Source of the DNA: Actinocorallia herbida
Lineage (GTDB): Bacteria > Actinomycetota > Actinomycetes > Streptosporangiales > Streptosporangiaceae
Reading direction: 5' to 3'
Assembly (NCBI RefSeq): GCF_003751225.1
Contig: NZ_RJKE01000001.1
Coordinates: forward strand, 6,944,001-7,008,000
DNA length: 64,000 nucleotides
The notes under the pieces: generated by a model
What the model saw: only the letters and a program-made list of their open reading frames with translations
What the model was told of the DNA's origin: nothing
Database searches by the model: none
Shown here: positions 35,155-42,615 of the stretch, piece after piece
How the letters are laid out: each line of letters starts with the position of its first letter
Position numbering within the stretch: position 1 is the first letter of the stretch
Made by a program: the position numbers and the translations under genes

Positions 35155-36558
35155 TCAGACCAGGTAGCTGCTGAGGCCGCGGCGCAGGTACTGCCCGTGC
35201 CCCTTGCGGCCCCGGTAGACGCCGTCCTCGAGCAGCACGGTCCCGCGGCTGATGACGGTCTCGACCTTGCCCGCGATCTCGTAGCCCTCGAACGCCGAGT
35301 GGTCCATGTTCATGTGGTGGGTCTCGACGCTGATGCGGGTCCGGCCGTTCGGGTCGTAGACGACGATGTCGGCGTCCGAGCCGGGCGCGATGACGCCCTT
35401 GCGGGGGTAGAGGCCGAACATCCGGGCGGGCGTGGTGGCGATGGTCTCCACCCAGCGCTCCAGGCTGAGCTGGCCGTCGACGACGCCCTGGTAGAGGAGG
35501 TCGACGCGGTGCTCGACGCCGCCGATCCCGTTGGGGATCTTGGAGAAGTCGCCGACGCCGAGCTCCTTCTGGTCCTTGAAGCAGAACGGGCAGTGGTCGG
35601 TGGAGACGACCGACAGGTCGTTGGTGCGCAGGCCCCGCCACAGGTCGCGGCCGTGCGACTCGTGCTTGGAGCGCAGCGGCGTCGAGCACACCCACTTGGC
35701 GCCCTCGAAGCCGGGCGCGCCGAGCTGGTCCTCCAGCGTCAGGTAGAGGTACTGCGGGCAGGTCTCGGCGAACACGTTGCGGCCGTTGTCGCGGGCCTCG
35801 GCGACGCGGGCGAGCGCGCCGCTCGCCGACAGGTGGACGATGTAGAGCGGGGTGTCGCGGGCGACCTCGGCCAGGTAGATGGCCCGGCTCGTCGCCTCGG
35901 CCTCCAGCGCCGCGGGACGGGTGATGCCGTGGTGGATCGGGTCGGTCTCGCCGCGGGCGAGCGCCTGGGCGACCAGGACGTCGATCGCGGGCCCGTTCTC
36001 GGCGTGCATCATGATCATGGCGCCGTTCTCGCGCGCCCGCTGCATGGCCCGCAGGATCTGGCCGTCGTCGCTGTAGAAGACGCCGGGGTAGGCCATGAAC
36101 AGCTTGAAGCTGGTGATGCCCTCCTCGGCGACGAGCTGGTCCATCGCCTTCAGCGCGTCCTCGTCGACGCCGCCGAGGATCTGGTGGAAGGCGTAGTCGA
36201 CGTGGCACTCGCCGTCGGCCTTGGCGTGCCAGGCGGCGAGGCCGTCCTGGACGCGCTCGCCGGTCCGCTGCACCGCGAAGTCGACGATCGTGGTGGTGCC
36301 GCCCCAGGCCGCGGCCCGGGTGCCGGTCTCGAAGGTGTCGCTGGCGAAGGTGCCGCCGAAGGGCAGCTCCATGTGGGTGTGCGCGTCGACGCCGCCCGGG
36401 ATGACGTACTTGCCCGTCGCGTCCACGATGGTGTCGGCCGTGGTGATGGAGCCGGGCAGGGACAGCGCGACGATCCGCTCGCCGTCCACCAGGACGTCGG
36501 CGTCGATCGCGCCCGCCGGGCCGATGACTTTGCCGCCTTTGACCAGGAGTGTGGTCAT
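35155..36558 (-). CDS. hydA: Dihydropyrimidinase / D-hydantoinase
   Basis: A 467-residue cyclic amidohydrolase that opens dihydrouracil, dihydrothymine or hydantoin rings. The metal ligands are visible: His60 and His62 (DAHTHMELPFGG), the carboxylated Lys152 (TSFKLFMAYPG), His185 (MMHAENG), His242 (IVHLSASGA) and an Asp in STDHCPF. Length and the PRKGVIAPGSDADIVVYDPN tail are typical. It lies between the ureidopropionase and LLM genes and makes the N-carbamoyl substrate for the former. Start ATG 36558 has AAGGAGG upstream. Confidence 0.95.
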   Translation of the reverse strand: MTTLLVKGGKVIGPAGAIDADVLVDGERIVALSLPGSITTADTIVDATGKYVIPGGVDAHTHMELPFGGTFASDTFETGTRAAAWGGTTTIVDFAVQRTGERVQDGLAAWHAKADGECHVDYAFHQILGGVDEDALKAMDQLVAEEGITSFKLFMAYPGVFYSDDGQILRAMQRARENGAMIMMHAENGPAIDVLVAQALARGETDPIHHGITRPAALEAEATSRAIYLAEVARDTPLYIVHLSASGALARVAEARDNGRNVFAETCPQYLYLTLEDQLGAPGFEGAKWVCSTPLRSKHESHGRDLWRGLRTNDLSVVSTDHCPFCFKDQKELGVGDFSKIPNGIGGVEHRVDLLYQGVVDGQLSLERWVETIATTPARMFGLYPRKGVIAPGSDADIVVYDPNGRTRISVETHHMNMDHSAFEGYEIAGKVETVISRGTVLLEDGVYRGRKGHGQYLRRGLSSYLV

Positions 36559-36585
36559 ACGTATGCCTCCTTGGATACGTGGCAG

Positions 36586-37425
36586 TTAGGGGGCGGTGAG
36601 GTCGCCGTAGGCGTCGGGCCTGCGGTCCCGGTAGAACGCCCAGCGGTCGCGGACCTCGGCGAGCAGGCCGAGGTCGAGGTCGCGGACGATCAGCTCCGCC
36701 TCGTTGCCGTCGCCGACCTCGCCGACGAACTTGCCCTCGGGGTCGACGAAGTAGGACGTCCCGTAGAAGTCGTTGTCGCCGAGGTCCTCGATCCCGACCC
36801 GGTTGATCGCGCCGACGAAGTACTCGTTGGCGACGGCCGAGGCGGGCTGCTCCAGCTTCCACAGGTAGGAGGACAGGCCGCGGCTGGTGGCCGAGGGGTT
36901 GAAGACGATCTGGGCGCCGTTCAGGCCGAGTGCCCGCCACCCCTCGGGGAAGTGCCGGTCGTAGCAGATGTACACGCCGACCTTGCCGACAGCGGTGTCG
37001 AACACCGGGTAGCCGAGGTTGCCGGGCCGGAAGTAGAACTTCTCCCAGAAGCCCTTGACCTGCGGAATGTGCGTCTTGCGGTACTTGCCGAGGTAGCTGC
37101 CGTCGGCGTCGACCACCGCCGCGGTGTTGTAGAGCACGCCGGGCTGCTCCTGCTCGTACATCGGCAGCACCATGACCATGCCGAGCTCGGCGGCGAGCGC
37201 CTGGAAGCGCTCGGTGGTCGGGCCCGGGATGGACTCGGCGTACTCGTAGTAGGCCGGATCCTGCACCTGGCAGAAGTACGGGCCGTAGAAGAGTTCCTGG
37301 AAGCACATGACCTTGGCGCCCTGTGCGGCGGCCTGGCGCGCGTATTCCTCGTGCGCCTTGATCATGGATTCCTTGTCGCCCGTCCAGGTCGTCTGGACGA
37401 GGGCCGCGCGGATGACTTCGGACAT
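36586..37425 (-). CDS. Beta-ureidopropionase-like nitrilase-superfamily amidohydrolase
   Basis: A 279-residue carbon-nitrogen hydrolase that should cleave N-carbamoyl-beta-amino acids to the amino acid, CO2 and ammonia, completing the reductive pyrimidine pathway. The Glu-Lys-Cys triad is Glu44 (CFQELFYGPYF), Lys117 (GKYRKTHIP) and Cys154 (YICYDRHFPEGWR). FQELFYGPYFCQ and the FNPSATSRGLSSYLW block fit ureidopropionase rather than nitrilase. Start ATG 37425 is preceded by GGGGAG; upstream in-frame codons lie in the AT-richer promoter region. First gene of the operon. Confidence 0.92.
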   Translation of the reverse strand: MSEVIRAALVQTTWTGDKESMIKAHEEYARQAAAQGAKVMCFQELFYGPYFCQVQDPAYYEYAESIPGPTTERFQALAAELGMVMVLPMYEQEQPGVLYNTAAVVDADGSYLGKYRKTHIPQVKGFWEKFYFRPGNLGYPVFDTAVGKVGVYICYDRHFPEGWRALGLNGAQIVFNPSATSRGLSSYLWKLEQPASAVANEYFVGAINRVGIEDLGDNDFYGTSYFVDPEGKFVGEVGDGNEAELIVRDLDLGLLAEVRDRWAFYRDRRPDAYGDLTAP

Positions 37426-37533
37426 CACACTCCCCTTATCGAAGCCGTAACAGCGATATCCCCTGCCCTTTAAGAGTTCGGAAGCTATGGCCGCAATGGG
37501 ACACCCGGATTTCATGATCGTTCCAGGGGCGTT

Positions 37534-37562
37534 ACTGACGTGCTCTTGCACAGGCCGTCAGT
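37534..37562. promoter_or_regulatory. Inverted repeat ACTGACG-N15-CGTCAGT
   Basis: Two perfect 7-bp arms separated by 15 nt lie about 110 bp upstream of the pyrimidine catabolic operon. It may be the binding site of the operon's regulator, which is not encoded next to it. Confidence 0.4.
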
Positions 37563-37615
37563 GGAGGGTCGGCCAAAGGGGAGGTGTGTGATTTATCCGC
37601 GAATAGGAGGAAGTA

Positions 37616-38488
37616 CTAAAGAAGGGAGAGCAGCCGGTCGCAGTGGCCGACGAGCGCGGCGCGCAGCGGCTCGGCCCGCGCGGCGAAGTCACGCTGACGG
37701 GCCGCGTACTCGGCCCGGCCCTCGGCGGTCTCCACCCGGATCGGCGGATGGCCGAGCGCCGCCATGTCGTACGGACTCGCCCGCATGTCGACCGAGCGGA
37801 TCTCGCGGGCGAGGGCGAAGCAGTCCACGACGAGTTCGGCGGGGATCAGCGGCGACAGCTTGTAGGCCCACTTGTAGAGGTCCATGTTGGCGTGCAGGCA
37901 GCCCGGCTGCTCCTGGTCGCGCTGGCCCTCCCGGGTCGGCTGGAGCACGTTGAGCGGACGGGCCGGGGGCGTGAAGAAGCGGAAGGCGTCGAAGTGGCTG
38001 CACCGCACGCCGCGCTGCTCGACCACCGCGGCGACCTCCCCGGGCGGCAGCCGCAGCGGCCAGGCCGCGTGCCTGACCTCCTCCTGCCCCAGCCGGTACA
38101 CCATCGCCCACTCGTGCATGCCGAAGCAGCCGAGGTGGGGCTGCCTGGAGGCCGTCGCGGCGAGCAGGTCGCGCGTCCAGGCGAGTGACTTCGCCCGCTT
38201 GGGCAGCAGCGCCTCCAGGTCGAGGGTCGTCCCTTCGGGGGTGTCCCGGTAGGCCTGACCGAAGTCCCGCGCCCCCTCCAGGACGACGCCCGCGCCGGGG
38301 TGCCAGGTCAGCAGCCGCCCGGGCCGGTGCCCGTAGTACGTGAACAGGAAGTCCTCGACGGGATGGGACCTCCCGGCCCGCCGCAGCGCCAGATAGCCGC
38401 CGATCATGCCCTCCAGCCGGGCGCGGTGCGCCTCCCTGCGAGCCCGCCAGACGCCCGCGGGGACAACGGTGCCGAGAACCTGTGCCAT
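37616..38488 (-). CDS. Protein of the '3-methyladenine DNA glycosylase'-named actinobacterial family
   Basis: A 290-residue protein of a family regularly labelled 3-methyladenine DNA glycosylase in actinomycete genomes. Recognisable segments are HPVEDFLFTYYGHRPGRLLTWHPGAGVVL, GCFGMHEWAMVYRLGQEEVRHAAWPLRL and LHANMDLYKWAYKLSPLIPAELVVDCFALAREIRSVDMRASPYD. I see no HhH or classical AlkA/Tag glycosylase motif, so the name is weakly supported and activity is uncertain. TAACAT lies 6 nt before ATG 38488, indicating a leaderless mRNA. Confidence 0.75.
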   Translation of the reverse strand: MAQVLGTVVPAGVWRARREAHRARLEGMIGGYLALRRAGRSHPVEDFLFTYYGHRPGRLLTWHPGAGVVLEGARDFGQAYRDTPEGTTLDLEALLPKRAKSLAWTRDLLAATASRQPHLGCFGMHEWAMVYRLGQEEVRHAAWPLRLPPGEVAAVVEQRGVRCSHFDAFRFFTPPARPLNVLQPTREGQRDQEQPGCLHANMDLYKWAYKLSPLIPAELVVDCFALAREIRSVDMRASPYDMAALGHPPIRVETAEGRAEYAARQRDFAARAEPLRAALVGHCDRLLSLL

Positions 38489-38494
38489 GCACGC

Positions 38495-38500
38495 ATGTTA
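38495..38500 (-). promoter_or_regulatory. Putative -10 box (TAACAT)
   Basis: On the minus strand TAACAT is followed by 6 nt and the ATG at 38488, the leaderless pattern. Confidence 0.45.
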
Positions 38501-38633
38501 GGAGAGCCTGCGCGGTGCGCCCGCACCTGGTACAAACGAATGCACGAGCACCTGCACGTGCACGCGCCGTCCCGGCACCGTCCCCCCGACGGCGTCGGCC
38601 GCGGCGGCCAGCCGAAAACGCCAAGGAGCGTAG

Positions 38634-38921
38634 ATGATCCTGCGGGCCTTCAACGGGATGCCGGCCCAGTGGCTTCCGGAAGTCGAGTGGCGTGCCGCCG
38701 ACCCGGGCGGGGCCTTGGAGGTCGCGGCGCTGCCTGACGGGGAGATCGCCGTGCGCAGTGCCCAGCACGTGGACGGACCGGCGCTGATCTTCGGCGCCGG
38801 GGATCTCGCCCAGTTCGTCGCGGGCGCCAAGCGCGGCCTCTTCGACGACCTGTGCGGGCACGGCCCCGGCGCCGCGCGGGACCTGAGCGAGGGGCCGGAC
38901 GAGGCGCTGCGCTCGGCCTGA
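38634..38921 (+). CDS. DUF397-domain protein
   Basis: A 95-residue protein whose centre (ALEVAALPDGEIAVRSAQHVDGPALIFGAGDLAQFVAGAKRGLFD) fits the DUF397 pattern common in Streptomyces and relatives. DUF397 proteins usually sit beside an XRE-type regulator, forming a signalling or toxin-antitoxin-like pair; here no such gene is adjacent, so it is an orphan. Start ATG 38634 has AAGGAG 6 nt upstream. Confidence 0.75.
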   Translation: MILRAFNGMPAQWLPEVEWRAADPGGALEVAALPDGEIAVRSAQHVDGPALIFGAGDLAQFVAGAKRGLFDDLCGHGPGAARDLSEGPDEALRSA

Positions 38922-39131
38922 GCGGCCCGCCTCAGGACGCCGCGGGTCCCGCGACCGCGCACCGCGGGACCCCGGCCCCCGCGGCCCCCTGCCCGGGCGG
39001 CCGCCGGGACCCGGCCGCACCATCACGGGCGGCCGGACCGGCGCACTCGACAGCCTCGGCGAGATCGTGATCCCCGGACGGCGGAACGCGCACGGGACAC
39101 CGATCCCTGCCGTCCGGGACGCCCCCGCGCC

Positions 39132-39137
39132 TACCGT
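39132..39137 (+). promoter_or_regulatory. Putative -10 box (TACCGT)
   Basis: TACCGT, 7 nt, then ATG 39145: leaderless promoter pattern. Confidence 0.4.
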
Positions 39138-39144
39138 CGTCGGT

Positions 39145-39576
39145 ATGCGAACCACCTCCTTTCAGACCCTCGCCTGGCTCATCATGGGCTCGACCGGCAG
39201 CGCTCCCGGCGTCCTGCGGCTCACGCACGGACGGCTGGCGTTCGAGGCGCACGGCAGGGGCGCCCTCACCCTCGGCCAGCTGCGCGCCCTGGAGCAGCGC
39301 GGCAACGCGCCGGGCCTCGCCCGGCACCTCGGCGACGGCGGCGTCGCCTCGCTGTTCGACGGCCCCGCCTCGCAGGTCAAGTTCCCCTGGTACTACTTCG
39401 GCGGCGGCATGAAGCTGTCGGTCGGCGGCAACCCGTACCGCTTCTCCTTCCTCCAGCCGCAGAACACCCGGCTCCCCGCCGAGCTGTACGACGTGCCGGG
39501 CATCGCCGGGGAGATCGGCTCTGGCCGGGCAGCCGGCCGGGCCTGGCGGGCCGCGCTGACCGGCGCCTCCGCCTGA
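39145..39576 (+). CDS. Hypothetical protein
   Basis: A 143-residue protein that I do not recognise. It alternates predicted beta strands (APGVLRLTHGRLAFEAHG, SQVKFPWYYFGGGMKLSVGGNPYRFSFL) with short helices, which could suit a PH- or GRAM-like domain; this is a guess. No signal peptide is clear. Start ATG 39145 is preferred over an upstream in-frame ATG at 39067 because a -10-like TACCGT lies 7 nt before it. Confidence 0.6.
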   Translation: MRTTSFQTLAWLIMGSTGSAPGVLRLTHGRLAFEAHGRGALTLGQLRALEQRGNAPGLARHLGDGGVASLFDGPASQVKFPWYYFGGGMKLSVGGNPYRFSFLQPQNTRLPAELYDVPGIAGEIGSGRAAGRAWRAALTGASA

Positions 39577-39640
39577 CGGGCGGGCGAGGCCGAACCCGAA
39601 CACGCGGGCGCACAGCCGGGGACGGCGCGGGGGCGGCGGC

Positions 39641-39646
39641 TAGGCT
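39641..39646 (+). promoter_or_regulatory. Putative -10 box (TAGGCT)
   Basis: TAGGCT, 7 nt, then ATG 39654: leaderless promoter pattern. Confidence 0.45.
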
Positions 39647-39653
39647 CGCCGCC

Positions 39654-40304
39654 ATGACCTTCCTGGATCCCGTGGTCGACGCCTATGTGGCCGCGCACTG
39701 CTCACCCGCCGACGACATCCTGCTCGATCTGGCGGCCGAGACCCAGCGGGCGCTCCCCGACTTCGCCGGGATGCAGGTCTCCCACGACGAGGGCCTCTTC
39801 CTCACCATGCTCGTCGCGCTCTCGGGTGCGCGCGACGCGCTGGAGGTCGGGGTGTTCACCGGCTACTCCTCGATCTGCATCGCCCGCGGCCTGCCCGCCG
39901 ACGGACGGCTGCTGGCCCTCGACGTCAACGAGGAGTACACCTCGATCGCGCGGGCGTACTGGCTGCGCGCCGGGATCGCGGAGAGGATCACGCTCCAGAT
40001 CGGCCCCGCGATCGACAGCATCCGGGCGCTGCCGGAGACCCCGTCGTTCGACTTCGCCTTCATCGACGCCGACAAGACCGGCTACCCCGACTACTACGAG
40101 GCGATCCTCCCCCGGCTGCGGCCCGGCGGCGTCATCGCCCTGGACAACGTGCTGCGCGACGGCCGCGTGGTCGACCCGACCGCGCAGGAGCCCGCCGACC
40201 TGGCCGTCAAGCGCCTGAACGACGCGATCGCCGCCGACGACCGGGTGGCCTCCGTCATGCTGCCACTGCGCGACGGCGTCACCCTCGCCCGCAAGCACCC
40301 TTAG
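39654..40304 (+). CDS. O-methyltransferase, family 3 (CCoAOMT-like)
   Basis: A 216-residue class I SAM-dependent O-methyltransferase related to caffeoyl-CoA and catechol O-methyltransferases. SAM-binding motif I is ALEVGVFTGYSS, followed by LLALDVNEEY, and DFAFIDADKTGYPDYYE and GGVIALDNVLRDGRVVDP carry the divalent-metal ligands. It probably methylates catechol-type hydroxyls. It overlaps the convergent P450 gene by 4 bp at the stops; the pair may belong to one modification pathway, but they are not co-transcribed. Confidence 0.92.
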   Translation: MTFLDPVVDAYVAAHCSPADDILLDLAAETQRALPDFAGMQVSHDEGLFLTMLVALSGARDALEVGVFTGYSSICIARGLPADGRLLALDVNEEYTSIARAYWLRAGIAERITLQIGPAIDSIRALPETPSFDFAFIDADKTGYPDYYEAILPRLRPGGVIALDNVLRDGRVVDPTAQEPADLAVKRLNDAIAADDRVASVMLPLRDGVTLARKHP

Positions 40305-41644
40305 ACGGGCGAGGCGGAGCCCGGCCGCACCTCCGCGAGCCGAACGGGGACCCCGTCCTTCGGCCGCATCGCGGTGATGCTGCGCGGCACGACCGGGCCG
40401 GGCAGCGGAACGCCGTCCACCCGGTCGAGCAGCCTGGCCAGCGCGACCTTGAGCGCGGTGGTGGCGAACGCGGAGCCGATGCAGCGGTGGTTTCCGCCGC
40501 CGAACGGCAGGAACGTCGCGGGCGTCGCCGGGACATGGCCCGGCGCCCCGGGGTCCCAGCGGTCCGGGTCGAACACGCCGGGGTCCGGCCACACCGACGC
40601 CATCCGGTGCGTGACGTAAGGGCTGTAGATGAGGGTCGTGCCCTCGGGGATCCTGCGGCCCCGGAACTCCAGCTCGCGCGCGGCGGTCCTGACCGTCATC
40701 ACCACCGGCGGGAACAGCCGCAGCGTCTCGTTGACGACGTGGTCCAGGTAGGTGAAGGAGGCGAGCGCCGCCGGCGTGAGCGGGACGCCGGAGACCTCCG
40801 CGCGGGCCCGCTCCCACACCCCGTCGGTGGTGAGCATCAGGTGGAAGGCCCAGCCGAGCGCCGCGCTCGTCGTCTCGTAGCCCGCGGCCATGAGGCTCAT
40901 CACCTGGTCGCGGATCTCGGTGTCGGAGAGGCCGTCGCCGTGGTCGTCGCGGGCCGCGGCGAGGGTCCCCAGGACGTCGCCGCCGAGGTCGCCGGCCTCC
41001 TCGCGCGCGGCGATCTCGGCGCTGATCCGCGCGACGACCTCGGCGCGGGCCGCGGCCGTGCGGCGCTGGAAGACCTCGGGGAGCGCGCGCAGGAGGACGA
41101 GCTGGGTGTAGGGCTTGTCTATCGCGTCCAGCGCACGCTGGAGCGGGCCGGAGAGCAGCGCCTCGTCGGCGGCGAGCCGGTCGCCGAACAGCAGCTGCAC
41201 GGTGGTGCGCCGGGTCAGCTCGCGGAACGCCGTGTAGACGTCGACGGTCTGGCCGGGCCGCCAGGTGTCGATCAGGGCGTCGGCGTTGGCCGCCATCCGC
41301 GCCACGTAGGAGTCGATCCTGCGGTGGTGGAACGCGGGCTGGACGAGTCTGCGACGGCGCCGGTGGGCGGCGCCGTCGGAGACGATGAGGGCCGTCTCAC
41401 CGTTCACCGGCACGAGGACGTCGAACGCCTCCCGGACGGTGAGGTCGGCTGAACCGGCGAAGACGAAGGCGTTGGCTTCCGGCCCGAACAGCAGCGCGTA
41501 GCGGAAGGCGCCCCAGCCGAAGCCGGACGCCTCACCGCCCGCGTCGTGCGCGGCGAGCAGCCCCTCGTAGGGATCGCGGGCCAGCATGGCGGCGAGGCGC
41601 AGCAGCGCCCGCGGCGAGGAGATCCCCGGAAGCGTGTCGGCCAC
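40301..41644 (-). CDS. Cytochrome P450
   Basis: A 447-residue haem monooxygenase. Visible are the I-helix AGYETTS, the K-helix ETLRLFPPV (ExxR) and the haem-binding loop FLPFGGGNHRCIG with Cys388 as axial ligand; the length is normal. The substrate is unknown, and no ferredoxin gene is adjacent. The start GTG 41644 lacks a ribosome binding site, but GATAGT lies 6 nt upstream, so the mRNA is probably leaderless. Confidence 0.95.
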   Translation of the reverse strand: MADTLPGISSPRALLRLAAMLARDPYEGLLAAHDAGGEASGFGWGAFRYALLFGPEANAFVFAGSADLTVREAFDVLVPVNGETALIVSDGAAHRRRRRLVQPAFHHRRIDSYVARMAANADALIDTWRPGQTVDVYTAFRELTRRTTVQLLFGDRLAADEALLSGPLQRALDAIDKPYTQLVLLRALPEVFQRRTAAARAEVVARISAEIAAREEAGDLGGDVLGTLAAARDDHGDGLSDTEIRDQVMSLMAAGYETTSAALGWAFHLMLTTDGVWERARAEVSGVPLTPAALASFTYLDHVVNETLRLFPPVVMTVRTAARELEFRGRRIPEGTTLIYSPYVTHRMASVWPDPGVFDPDRWDPGAPGHVPATPATFLPFGGGNHRCIGSAFATTALKVALARLLDRVDGVPLPGPVVPRSITAMRPKDGVPVRLAEVRPGSASPV

Positions 41645-41650
41645 CGGGTC

Positions 41651-41656
41651 ACTATC
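41651..41656 (-). promoter_or_regulatory. Putative -10 box of the P450 gene (GATAGT)
   Basis: On the minus strand GATAGT is followed by 6 nt and the GTG start at 41644. Confidence 0.35.
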
Positions 41657-41671
41657 GCACGCGGGATCGGC

Positions 41672-41932
41672 CTACGTAAGGTCCCGGTTCTCGCCCCGGC
41701 GCACCTCGGCCAGCCACGGGCCGAGCAGCCTGTCGGTGTCCAGGCCCGCCGCGCGCAGCCGGGCGATCGCCCGGTCGGCGCGCAGCCAGTCCGGCTCCTG
41801 CCGGACGACCGGGGCCGGCTTGTCGGGGAGCATCCGGCGCGCCAGCAGCACAAGGCCGGTGGCGAGCAGGACCACGACCATGAACAGCACCGGCAGCACC
41901 GTGCTCTCGGTGACGGGCAGGGCGGCGGTCAT
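41672..41932 (-). CDS. Small single-span membrane protein
   Basis: An 86-residue protein with one hydrophobic segment near residues 12-32 (TVLPVLFMVVVLLATGLVLLARRML) and a charged C-terminal half ending LLGPWLAEVRRGENRDLT. I do not recognise the family. Its start overlaps the stop of the coiled-coil gene upstream (ATGA), so the two are translated together. Confidence 0.7.
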   Translation of the reverse strand: MTAALPVTESTVLPVLFMVVVLLATGLVLLARRMLPDKPAPVVRQEPDWLRADRAIARLRAAGLDTDRLLGPWLAEVRRGENRDLT

Positions 41933-42474
41933 CCCTTGCCGACCTCCTGCTGGCGCGGCACGAAGTCCTCGGCGTTGACCGGGCCCCGCTCCGAGTCGCG
42001 CGCCAGCACGTCGGCCAGGGCGTCGCGCACGCTGGCGAGCCCTTCGACGAGCCGGTCGTGCGCGCGCGTCAGCTCGGTGACCCGCGACCCGACCTCCACG
42101 TCCAGGGACGCGCTGACCCGCTCCTCCAGCTCCATCGCGCGCTGGCGGGCGTCGCCGAGGATCCGCTCGGCGTCGACCGTCGCGGCGGCGAGCCGCTCGC
42201 GCGCCTCCGCGGCCATCAGGTCGGCCAGCTCACGCGCGCCCAGGAGCGTGCGCTCGGCCTGGCCTGCGGCCTCGGCCTTGCGCTGATCGGCGCATTCCGC
42301 CGCGAGCCGCAGCACCCTGGTCACCGCCCCCTCGGAGGGCGCGACGGACGCACCGCCGGGCGACTCGGTTTGCGCGCGCAGCTCACGGCGCACCTCGAAG
42401 ACGAAATCGTCCACCTCACGCCGGGAGTATCCGAAGAGTCGGATGCTGAAGCCCGGTTCCTCACGGACAGCCAT
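41929..42474 (-). CDS. DivIVA-like coiled-coil protein
   Basis: A 181-residue, strongly helical protein. The N-terminus FSIRLFGYSRREVDDFVFEVRREL resembles the DivIVA/DUF3552-type start FxxxxxGYxxxEVDxF, and most of the remainder is heptad-rich coiled coil (AAGQAERTLLGARELADLMAAEARERLAAATVDAERIL). Such proteins scaffold polar growth or cell division in actinobacteria. It overlaps the small membrane protein gene (ATGA), which could anchor it. No ribosome binding site is seen, but TAGCCT lies 8 nt before ATG 42474. Confidence 0.75.
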   Translation of the reverse strand: MAVREEPGFSIRLFGYSRREVDDFVFEVRRELRAQTESPGGASVAPSEGAVTRVLRLAAECADQRKAEAAGQAERTLLGARELADLMAAEARERLAAATVDAERILGDARQRAMELEERVSASLDVEVGSRVTELTRAHDRLVEGLASVRDALADVLARDSERGPVNAEDFVPRQQEVGKG

Positions 42475-42482
42475 AAAGCAGG

Positions 42483-42488
42483 AGGCTA
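42483..42488 (-). promoter_or_regulatory. Putative -10 box (TAGCCT)
   Basis: On the minus strand TAGCCT precedes ATG 42474 by 8 nt; no Shine-Dalgarno is present. Confidence 0.35.
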
Positions 42489-42615
42489 GGCACCAACGGA
42501 CGACGATGGCGGGCGGACGTGCGGGGGGCCGGGAATCTTTGCCGACTCCGGGTGCGGTCACGGGAAACGACATAGGATTCACCGCAAGCCACGTCCGACG
42601 ACACCCGCGGAAGTC

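Noticed and set aside
36586-37551. Ureidopropionase starting 42 codons earlier
   Set aside because: The added stretch lies in the AT-richer promoter region and is not family-like; ATG 37425 follows GGGGAG.
38932-39603. Minus-strand 223-codon open frame
   Set aside because: It lies opposite a better plus-strand gene with a promoter box and shows only Gly/Arg-rich low complexity.
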